Shown here one piece after another: positions 1 to 5,353 of a stretch of 6,088 nt of DNA; within the stretch, counting starts at the first letter, position 1; every line of letters begins with the position of its first letter. Made by a program: the position numbers and the translations under genes. The stretch is from the NCBI GenBank assembly GCA_947573465.1, contig CANPET010000109.1, forward strand, positions 1 to 6,088, in the 5' to 3' direction. The stretch is from an uncultured Eubacterium sp. GTDB taxonomy: Bacteria; Bacillota; Clostridia; Lachnospirales; Lachnospiraceae. The notes under the pieces were generated by a model. It worked only from the letters and a program-made list of their open reading frames with translations. It had not been told where the DNA came from and did no database searches.

Positions 1-1401
1 GGTACCGCTCTTACAGAGGAAAAGGAGTTTAGAGATATTTACAGTATGGACGTTGTGGAAATCCCAACAAACAGACCGATTGCCAGAGTGGATCATAATG
101 ATGCTGTATTTAAGACAAAACGTGGGAAGTTAAAAGCAGTTGCTGATGAAATTGAAAAGTCATATGCAAAGGGACAGCCGGTGTTGGTAGGTACAATTAA
201 TATCGATTCTTCAGAAGAAATTAGTGCAGTGTTAAAGAAACGTGGTATTCCACATAAGGTATTGAATGCGAAGTTCCATGAGATGGAGGCTGAAATCGTA
301 GCAGAGGCTGGACGTCATGGTGCAGTAACGATTGCCACAAATATGGCTGGTCGTGGTACTGATATTAAACTTGATGAGGAGGCAAAGGCAGCAGGTGGAT
401 TAAAGATTGTTGGTACAGAGAGACATGAATCCAGACGTATTGATAATCAGCTGCGTGGTCGTTCCGGTCGTCAGGGAGATGTCGGTGAGTCAAAATTCTT
501 CATTTCTTTAGAAGATGATATTATGAGACTGTTTGCTTCTGAAAAATTAATGTCAATCTTTAATGCATTGGGAGTTCCGGAAGATGAGGAACTTCATCAT
601 AAGTCTCTGACCAACACAATTGAAAGAGCACAGAAGAAGATTGAAGGAAATAACTTTGGTATCAGAAAGAACCTTATGGAATATGATAAGGTAAACAATG
701 ACCAGAGAGAGATTATCTATACAGAAAGAGCAAGAGTTCTGAATGGCGAGAATATGAGAGATTCCATTATCAAAATGGTAAATGAAGTCATAGAATCTCA
801 GGTAGATATGTTCATTCGTGATGACCAACAGGCAAAGGATTGGGATTTGGCAGGACTTGCTCAGTCATTATTTGAAATTATTCCTTTTAAACTTTCCATG
901 AAACAGGAAGAAATGGAAGGCTTAAATAAATCTGAGTTTAAACAGATGTTAAAAGAAGAAGCATTGAAATTATACGAGGCAAAGGAAGCAGAATTCCCAG
1001 AGCCGGAACATATTAGAGAGTTGGAGAGAATTGTTCTTTTGAAAGTTATTGACAGAAAGTGGATGGATCACTTAGATGACATGGAACAGTTAAAGCAGGG
1101 AATCGGGCTTATGGCTTATGGTCAGAAGGATCCTGCGATTGAGTATAAGATTCAGGGCTTTGAGATGTTTGGATTTATGATTGAAAACATTAAGATAGAC
1201 ACAGTAAAGACTCTGTATCATATTCAGGTGGAGCAGAATGTAGAGCGTGAAGAGGTAGCAAAGGTTACCGGAACGAACAAGGATGATGACAGTGGAGTAA
1301 GAAAGCCAAAGCAGAGAGAAGAGGCTAAGGTTTATCCAAATGATCCATGTCCTTGTGGAAGTGGTAAAAAGTATAAAAATTGCTGTGGCAGAAAAGCATA
1401 A
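1..1401 (+). CDS. secA: Protein translocase ATPase SecA, C-terminal part (5' truncated by window edge)
   Basis: SecA is the ATPase motor that drives unfolded preproteins through the SecYEG channel at the cytoplasmic membrane. The frame is open from base 1 and begins GTALTEEKEFRDIYSMDVVE, a conserved SecA stretch, so the ATG at 46 is internal and not the start. The 466 residues visible are the C-terminal half; roughly 375-390 N-terminal residues, including the Walker A/B domain, lie left of the window. In fragment numbering, the second nucleotide-binding domain carries TNMAGRGTDIKL (about 113-124) and the arginine-finger motif QLRGRSGRQGD (about 150-160). The helical scaffold and wing region follows, including RKWMDHLDDMEQLKQGIGL. 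The tail ends in a zinc-binding SEC-C motif, CPCGSGKKYKNCC (C450, C452, C461, C462; CxCx8CC), which in the family contacts SecB or ribosomes and phospholipid. This intact tail suggests the housekeeping SecA rather than an accessory SecA2. It ends in TAA, 98 nt before prfB, with a terminator between. Confidence 0.98.
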   Translation, partial: GTALTEEKEFRDIYSMDVVEIPTNRPIARVDHNDAVFKTKRGKLKAVADEIEKSYAKGQPVLVGTINIDSSEEISAVLKKRGIPHKVLNAKFHEMEAEIVAEAGRHGAVTIATNMAGRGTDIKLDEEAKAAGGLKIVGTERHESRRIDNQLRGRSGRQGDVGESKFFISLEDDIMRLFASEKLMSIFNALGVPEDEELHHKSLTNTIERAQKKIEGNNFGIRKNLMEYDKVNNDQREIIYTERARVLNGENMRDSIIKMVNEVIESQVDMFIRDDQQAKDWDLAGLAQSLFEIIPFKLSMKQEEMEGLNKSEFKQMLKEEALKLYEAKEAEFPEPEHIRELERIVLLKVIDRKWMDHLDDMEQLKQGIGLMAYGQKDPAIEYKIQGFEMFGFMIENIKIDTVKTLYHIQVEQNVEREEVAKVTGTNKDDDSGVRKPKQREEAKVYPNDPCPCGSGKKYKNCCGRKA

Positions 1402-1430
1402 GTGAATTTGCGTTTTATAAAATAAATAAA

Positions 1431-1475
1431 GGTGTTGCCGTACAAAGAAAATATTTCGTGCGACAGCACCTTTTT
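1431..1475 (+). terminator. Intrinsic terminator between secA and prfB
   Basis: The 5' arm GGTGTTGCCGTAC (1431-1443) pairs with the 3' arm GTGCGACAGCACC (1458-1470). This gives a 13-position stem with one C-A mismatch and two G-U pairs. The 14-nt loop can form a further GAAA/TTTC mini-stem. The stem is followed at once by five Ts (1471-1475). The As before the stem (1428-1430) could pair with those Ts, so the element may also work on the other strand, where no gene is seen. It should end the secA transcript. It lies only 24 nt before the prfB start codon, and no promoter fits in between, so some read-through into prfB is likely. Confidence 0.85.
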
Positions 1476-1499
1476 GAAGATTAGTGTTGAGGTATTTTT

Positions 1500-2624
1500 G
1501 TGGTTGAATTAGAGCAGTACAAATACGAATGGAGTCAATATGAAAGCAGAGTAAAGGAATTAGCAGACTCGTTTCATATTGATATCAAACAGGCGAGAAT
1601 TGAAGAAATTGAACAGATGATGGAAGAGCCGGGATTTTGGGACGATATAGAAAAATCAAGCGAAATCATGAAAGAGTTAAAAACACTGAAAGGCAGTCTG
1701 GAATTAATTGAGCGGTTACAAAACCAGTACGAAGACTTGGGTGTTTTGATAGAGATGGGGAATGAAGAAGAAGATCCGGATATGGTGGAAGAGGTGGAAG
1801 CAGAGTGGAAAGTCTTTGTAAAAGAATTTGATAAGGTAAAAATTGAGACGCTTCTTTCCGGTGATTATGATAAATGTAATGCGGTTCTGAAGATTAATGC
1901 AGGTGCAGGAGGAACAGAGTCCTGTGATTGGGCAAATATGCTTTATCGTATGTTTACCAGATGGGCAGATTCTAAAGGATATAAGACAGAAGTATTGGAT
2001 TTTCTGGATGGTGATGAGGCAGGACTTAAATCAATTACATTTCAGGTATCCGGAGAAAACGCCTATGGTTATCTGAAATCAGAGAAGGGAGTACACAGAC
2101 TGGTAAGAATCTCTCCGTTTAATGCGGCAGGAAAGAGACAGACATCATTTGCATCTCTGGATGTTATGCCGGATATTGAAGAGGATTTGGACGTGGAAAT
2201 CAATGATGACGATATTCGAATAGATACATATCGTTCGAGTGGAGCTGGTGGACAGCATATCAATAAAACATCATCAGCTATTCGCATCACTCATTTTCCA
2301 ACAGGTATTGTCGTTCAATGCCAGAATGAACGTTCCCAGCTGCAGAATAAAGACAGGGCAATGAAGATGTTAAAATCAAAGTTGTATATATTGAAGAAAC
2401 AGGAAGAGGAAGAAAAACGTTCCGGTATCAGAGGTGAGGTAAAGGAGATTGGCTGGGGAAATCAGATTCGTTCCTATGTTATGCAGCCATATACTATGGT
2501 GAAAGACCATAGGACAAATGAAGAGGTTACAGATGTGAACAAAGTATTGGATGGATATCTGGACCCGTTTATTAATGCTTACTTAAAATGGGTAAATCTT
2601 GATAAAGATAATGAAATTAGTTGA
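1500..2624 (+). CDS. prfB: Peptide chain release factor 2 (RF2), continuous frame without programmed frameshift
   Basis: RF2 recognises UGA and UAA stop codons in the ribosomal A site and triggers release of the finished protein. The product is 374 residues, normal for the family. An N-terminal helical domain (about 1-110) is followed by the codon-recognition motif SPF (205-207), which marks RF2 rather than RF1, and the catalytic GGQ loop (250-252) in RSSGAGGQHINKTSSAIRIT. Residue 246 is Ser, the common bacterial type, unlike the Thr of E. coli K-12. The start is GTG at 1500: GAGGT (1489-1493) lies 6 nt upstream, the frame is closed by TGA at 1488-1490, and MVELEQYKYE matches clostridial RF2 openings. 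Most bacterial prfB genes need a +1 shift at codon 25/26 (CUU UGA C). Here codons 25 and 26 are TTT CAT and the frame runs straight through. The gene ends TGA TAA, two stops in tandem. It follows secA, as in Bacillus. Confidence 0.97.
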   Translation: MVELEQYKYEWSQYESRVKELADSFHIDIKQARIEEIEQMMEEPGFWDDIEKSSEIMKELKTLKGSLELIERLQNQYEDLGVLIEMGNEEEDPDMVEEVEAEWKVFVKEFDKVKIETLLSGDYDKCNAVLKINAGAGGTESCDWANMLYRMFTRWADSKGYKTEVLDFLDGDEAGLKSITFQVSGENAYGYLKSEKGVHRLVRISPFNAAGKRQTSFASLDVMPDIEEDLDVEINDDDIRIDTYRSSGAGGQHINKTSSAIRITHFPTGIVVQCQNERSQLQNKDRAMKMLKSKLYILKKQEEEEKRSGIRGEVKEIGWGNQIRSYVMQPYTMVKDHRTNEEVTDVNKVLDGYLDPFINAYLKWVNLDKDNEIS

Positions 2625-2649
2625 TAATTGTATGTAACCATGCTAAAAT
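2621..2649 (+). promoter_or_regulatory. Predicted sigma-A promoter for hom
   Basis: A -35 box TTGATA (2621-2626) and a -10 box TAAAAT (2644-2649) are separated by exactly 17 nt. The -10 is preceded by TGC, an extended -10 element (TGn, 2641-2643). Transcription would start near 2655-2657, leaving a leader of about 55 nt before hom. The -35 box overlaps the TGA stop codon of prfB (2622-2624). Five of six bases match consensus in each box. No terminator is visible after prfB, so hom may also receive read-through from upstream. Confidence 0.7.
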
Positions 2650-2668
2650 CTACAAGTATAATTTTTAA

Positions 2669-2688
2669 AGGGAGTTGAAATACTCTTT
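2669..2688 (+). other. Small stem-loop in the hom leader
   Basis: AGGGAGT (2669-2675) can pair with ACTCTTT (2682-2688) around the 6-nt loop TGAAAT, giving 7 pairs of which two are G-U. No T-run follows, so it is not a terminator. It ends 12 nt before the hom ribosome binding site AGGAGG (2701-2706) and does not cover it. It may be a chance fold or a minor mRNA-stability element. Confidence 0.25.
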
Positions 2689-2711
2689 CATATGACAACG
2701 AGGAGGAGAAT

Positions 2712-3914
2712 ATGATTAAAGTTGCAATATTAGGATATGGAACTGTGGGTTCAGGAGTATTTGAAATAATAAATGAGAATAAGGATTTAATTACAGCCAA
2801 TGCAGGAGAGGAAATTGAAGTTAAGTATGTGCTTGACTTAAGAGATTTTCCTGGTGACCCTTGTGAGAGCGTTTTGGTACATGATTATAATGTGATATTA
2901 AACGATCCGGAAGTGGAAGTTGTTATTGAAGTTATGGGCGGTTTAAAGCCTGCATATGATTTTGTAAAGTCAGCATTAGAAGCAGGAAAGAGTGTTTGTA
3001 CATCAAACAAGGAATTGGTTGCAAAGTATGGAGCAGAATTAATTAAAATTGCTCAATCAAATAATAGAAACTTCTTATTTGAAGCTGCTGTAGGTGGCGG
3101 TATTCCTATTATCCGTCCAATTAATATGCATATCACAGCAGATAAGATCTGTGAGATTACTGGAATATTAAATGGAACAACAAACTATATTCTCACAAAG
3201 ATGGATAAAGAAGGTGCTGATTTTGACAGCACATTAAAGATGGCGCAGGATTTGGGATATGCAGAGCGTAACCCGGAAGCTGATATCGAAGGCTTTGATG
3301 CTGTAAGAAAGATTGCGATTCTGGCATCTCTTGCAAAAGGAAAGACAGTAGATTTTGAAGAAATTTATACAGAGGGTATTTCAAAAATAACAGCAACTGA
3401 TTTTAAATATGCAAAGGCTATGGGACGTTCTATTAAATTACTTGGAAAGTGTAAAAATGAAGATGATGCAGTCGTTGCATCCGTTGCGCCTAGATTACTA
3501 GCACCGGATCATCCGTTATACAATGTAAGTGATGTTGTCAATGGTATTTTGGTTCGTGGAAACATGGTAGGGGATTTAGTATTTATCGGCAGTGGAGCCG
3601 GTAAACTTCCAACAGCCAGTGCAGTTGTATCTGACGTGGTAGATAGCGTAAGACATCTTAACGTTTCAACAACGGTAATGTGGGATGAAGAAAAATTAGA
3701 ATTAGAGGATTTCGCACAGTCTAAGAAACAGTTCTTTGTAAGAGCGAATGTGTCAAAAGAAGAAGCAGAAGCAGTATTTGGAAATGTAGAATATGTTGAT
3801 GCAGGAATTGAAGGAGAAATCGGATTTATTACAGCGAAAATGAGCGAAGAAGATTTTGACGGAAAAGCAGACAAACTTGGAAAAGTTATAACAAGAATCA
3901 GGGTCGAGGCGTAA
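2712..3914 (+). CDS. hom: Homoserine dehydrogenase with short ACT-like C-terminal domain
   Basis: The enzyme reduces L-aspartate 4-semialdehyde to L-homoserine with NAD(P)H, the branch step towards threonine and methionine. The start is ATG at 2712, 5 nt after AGGAGG (2701-2706). The 400 residues begin with a Rossmann fold, MIKVAILGYGTVGSGVFEII (GxGxxG at 8-13). The catalytic part holds SNKELVAKYG (N99, K100), EAAVGGGIPIIRPI (124-137) and GILNGTTNYIL (151-161). The segment YAERNPEADIEGFDAVRK (183-200) supplies E185, D191, D196 and K200, which match by spacing the yeast active-site residues E208, D214, D219 and K223. The last 60 residues or so (340-400) look like an ACT-type beta-alpha-beta-beta-alpha-beta unit. 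It lacks the usual DxPGVLA ligand loop, and the protein is shorter than the 433-residue Bacillus enzyme, so threonine feedback may be altered or absent. It heads the threonine-branch genes here, and the TAA stop lies inside a stem-loop. Confidence 0.96.
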   Translation: MIKVAILGYGTVGSGVFEIINENKDLITANAGEEIEVKYVLDLRDFPGDPCESVLVHDYNVILNDPEVEVVIEVMGGLKPAYDFVKSALEAGKSVCTSNKELVAKYGAELIKIAQSNNRNFLFEAAVGGGIPIIRPINMHITADKICEITGILNGTTNYILTKMDKEGADFDSTLKMAQDLGYAERNPEADIEGFDAVRKIAILASLAKGKTVDFEEIYTEGISKITATDFKYAKAMGRSIKLLGKCKNEDDAVVASVAPRLLAPDHPLYNVSDVVNGILVRGNMVGDLVFIGSGAGKLPTASAVVSDVVDSVRHLNVSTTVMWDEEKLELEDFAQSKKQFFVRANVSKEEAEAVFGNVEYVDAGIEGEIGFITAKMSEEDFDGKADKLGKVITRIRVEA

Positions 3915-3927
3915 GCCGACTCTGATT
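3896..3927 (+). terminator. Stem-loop over the hom stop codon, possible weak terminator
   Basis: AATCAGGGTC (3896-3905) pairs with GACTCTGATT (3918-3927), ten pairs with a single G-U. After a 2-nt bulge (GA, 3906-3907), GGC (3908-3910) pairs with GCC (3915-3917) around the loop GTAA (3911-3914). GUAA is a GNRA-class tetraloop, and its last three bases are the hom TAA stop. A U-rich but interrupted tail follows (TTTT at 3935-3938, 7 nt after the stem). The stem itself is clear. Whether it terminates transcription, only attenuates it, or protects the 3' end of the hom mRNA is uncertain, because the T-run is displaced. Confidence 0.45.
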
Positions 3928-3949
3928 AGTTGCGTTTTAATATTATTCG

Positions 3950-3977
3950 TTGTATAGAAGAATAGAATTCATAATAT
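3950..3977 (+). promoter_or_regulatory. Candidate sigma-A promoter for the ApgM-type homoserine kinase gene
   Basis: TTGTAT (3950-3955) and TAATAT (3972-3977) are spaced by 16 nt and would start transcription near 3984, about 28 nt before the gene. A weaker alternative is TTGCGT (3930-3935) with TATAGA (3953-3958) at 17 nt. The region is very A/T-rich, so chance matches are likely. Its position just after the hom 3' stem-loop is what makes a promoter plausible. Confidence 0.35.
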
Positions 3978-4011
3978 TTATAAGCGGCATTGCAGCAGAA
4001 TGGAGTAAAAG

Positions 4012-5214
4012 ATGAAATATATAGTTGTTTTAGGTGACGGTATGGCTGATGAACCAATTGAAGAATTGGGAGGAAAAACACCATTAGAATATGCAGATAC
4101 ACCAACTATGGATAAAATGTCAAAACAGGCAGAGGTTGGTTTAGTACATACAATACCGGAAGGAATGAGTCCCGGGAGTGATACAGCAAATTTATCTGTT
4201 TTAGGATATGATCCAAAAAAATATTATACAGGTCGCTCTCCATTGGAGGCATTAAGTATCGGTGTCGATATGAAGACCACAGATGTGGCGCTCCGATGCA
4301 ATATTGTGACGGTATCTACAGATGATTTACCATATGAAGAAAAGACGATTATTGATCACAGTTCTAGTGAAATCAGCACAGAAGATGCTGCTGTATTATT
4401 AGAAGCAGTACGCAAAGAGTTAGAAACAGATGTGTACAAATTTTATGTTGGAACAAGTTATAGACATCTTACGATATGGGATCATGGAGAAGTTGTAACA
4501 CTTACTCCACCTCATGATGTATTGGGACAGAAAATCGGACAGTATCTGCCACAGGATGAAATTCTTCGCAAGATGCAGGAGAAAAGTTATGAAATTTTAG
4601 CAAATCATCCAATTAATATCGAGAGAATGAAGAATGGATTAAATCCTGCCAATTCTTTATGGTTCTGGGGTGCCGGAACCAGACCTTGTGTAACTTCTTT
4701 TGAAGAAAAGAATCACAAAAAGGGTGCGATGATTTCAGCAGTAGATCTTTTAAAAGGAATTGCTATAGGAGCAGATATGAAAGTTCTTGAAGTAGAAGGT
4801 GCAAATGGCGGACTGGATACGAATTATGAGGGGAAGGCAGAAGCAGCAGTAGATGTTCTTTTGAACGAAGGATATGACATGGCGTATGTGCATGTAGAAG
4901 CCCCGGATGAAATGGGACATCAGGGAAGTGTAGAGAGAAAGATAAAAGCAATAGAAAATTTGGATTCCAGAGTGATTAAAGTAATAAAAGATGCATTGGA
5001 CAAAGCAGGGGAGGATTACCGTATGCTTGTCATGCCGGACCATCCAACACCAATATGCGTGAGAACCCATACCAGCAATCCGGTTCCATATATGCTTTTT
5101 GACAGTACAGATATCAAAGAAAGCACATTGGATTATAATGAAAAATGTGGTAAGGGAAGCGGTTTGTTTATGGCAAATGGATATGAAATGATGAATTATT
5201 TACTATCAAAGTAG
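4012..5214 (+). CDS. Putative homoserine kinase of the ApgM (cofactor-independent phosphoglycerate mutase) family
   Basis: The 400-residue product belongs to the archaeal-type cofactor-independent phosphoglycerate mutase family within the alkaline phosphatase superfamily. Visible metal-site and catalytic residues are D9 (LGDGMADEP), nucleophile candidate S56 (SPGSDTANLSVLGYDP), D299 and H303 (VEAPDEMGHQG), D343 and H344 (MPDHPTP) and H353 (RTHTSNPVPY). So the fold's active site appears intact. A subfamily of these proteins has been proposed to act as homoserine kinase (TIGR02535-type) in genomes lacking classical GHMP-type ThrB, usually beside threonine genes. Here the gene sits between hom and an aspartate kinase gene, which favours homoserine kinase (homoserine to O-phosphohomoserine, for threonine synthase) over glycolytic phosphoglycerate mutase. 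That choice is inference from context; the family call is firm. The start ATG has GGAG (4002-4005) 6 nt upstream. It lies 97 nt after hom and ends in TAG. Databases may label it phosphoglycerate mutase. Confidence 0.85.
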   Translation: MKYIVVLGDGMADEPIEELGGKTPLEYADTPTMDKMSKQAEVGLVHTIPEGMSPGSDTANLSVLGYDPKKYYTGRSPLEALSIGVDMKTTDVALRCNIVTVSTDDLPYEEKTIIDHSSSEISTEDAAVLLEAVRKELETDVYKFYVGTSYRHLTIWDHGEVVTLTPPHDVLGQKIGQYLPQDEILRKMQEKSYEILANHPINIERMKNGLNPANSLWFWGAGTRPCVTSFEEKNHKKGAMISAVDLLKGIAIGADMKVLEVEGANGGLDTNYEGKAEAAVDVLLNEGYDMAYVHVEAPDEMGHQGSVERKIKAIENLDSRVIKVIKDALDKAGEDYRMLVMPDHPTPICVRTHTSNPVPYMLFDSTDIKESTLDYNEKCGKGSGLFMANGYEMMNYLLSK

Positions 5215-5247
5215 TTGACTTAATGCAGAATTTACATAAAATATAAT
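5215..5247 (+). promoter_or_regulatory. Predicted sigma-A promoter for the aspartate kinase gene
   Basis: TTGACT (5215-5220) begins at the first base after the TAG stop of the preceding gene. A -10 box TAAAAT (5237-5242) follows at 16 nt. A perfect TATAAT (5242-5247) overlaps it, but at 21 nt from this -35 box it would need another one, for example TTAATG (5220-5225) at 16 nt. Transcription would start at about 5249-5254, giving a leader of roughly 100 nt. No terminator is seen before it, so read-through from upstream is also possible. Confidence 0.6.
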
Positions 5248-5271
5248 GAGAGAAGACGAAAAAGAAGGAAA

Positions 5272-5293
5272 GGTTGAAAGTGATTTTCAATCC
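5272..5293 (+). other. Leader stem-loop 1 upstream of the aspartate kinase gene
   Basis: TTGAAA (5274-5279) pairs perfectly with TTTCAA (5285-5290) around the loop GTGAT. The stem extends by GG (5272-5273) with CC (5292-5293) past a bulged T (5291). It is the first of two consecutive hairpins in the leader. No T-run follows. Its role is unknown. Confidence 0.4.
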
Positions 5294-5301
5294 TGCGTTT
5301 G

Positions 5302-5339
5302 TGCTTCGACTAGAAGTGCAGGCACTTCTAAATGAAGCA
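5302..5339 (+). promoter_or_regulatory. Leader stem-loop 2, long inverted repeat just before the aspartate kinase ribosome binding site
   Basis: The inner repeat TAGAAGTGC (5311-5319) and GCACTTCTA (5322-5330) is perfect over 9 bases with only AG between, so in RNA it is an 8-bp stem with a CAGG loop. Outside it, TGCTTC (5302-5307) pairs with GAAGCA (5334-5339) across a symmetric 3x3 internal loop (GAC/AAT). The structure ends 2 nt before AGGAGG (5342-5347), which it leaves free. Alternative CTTC/GAAG pairings (5304-5307 with 5313-5316, and 5325-5328 with 5334-5337) would replace it by two small hairpins, so a switch is conceivable. As DNA, the dyad could be a protein operator. No T-run follows, so it is not a terminator. 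I see no lysine-riboswitch or T-box consensus. Confidence 0.5.
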
Positions 5340-5353
5340 ATAGGAGGCAAATT

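Noticed and set aside
553..828. Antisense ORFs across the window (for example 553-828, 3509-3874 and 4750-5070 on the minus strand)
   Set aside because: All lie opposite strongly conserved genes, resemble no known family, and show the low-complexity composition of shadow frames.
46..1401. ATG at 46 as the start of the first gene
   Set aside because: The SecA-conserved reading frame continues upstream to base 1, so this is an internal Met.
1402..1430. Promoter for prfB using TATAAA (1416-1421)
   Set aside because: No acceptable -35 hexamer lies at 16-18 nt; TTGCGT (1408-1413) is too close and TTGCTG (1380-1385) is too far.
2692..2715. Seven-codon ORF (ATG ACA ACG AGG AGG AGA ATA TGA) ending in ATGA overlap with hom, with two Thr codons
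   Set aside because: It has no ribosome binding site at proper distance, its AGG codons are simply the hom Shine-Dalgarno sequence, and the ATGA overlap arises whenever the second codon starts with A.
3950..4015. 21-codon open frame from TTG before the ApgM-type gene, ending in ATGA overlap
   Set aside because: There is no Shine-Dalgarno sequence, the composition looks non-coding, and the TTG is part of a candidate -35 box.
5246..5335. 29-codon ORF starting ATG in the lysC leader, Cys/Ser/Thr-containing
   Set aside because: The ATG overlaps the predicted -10 box, so it would lie upstream of the transcript start, and no ribosome binding site precedes it.
5248..5353. Lysine riboswitch or T-box before lysC
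   Set aside because: The leader is too short for a lysine riboswitch, lacks the T-box TGGNACCGCG-type sequence, and has no terminator.
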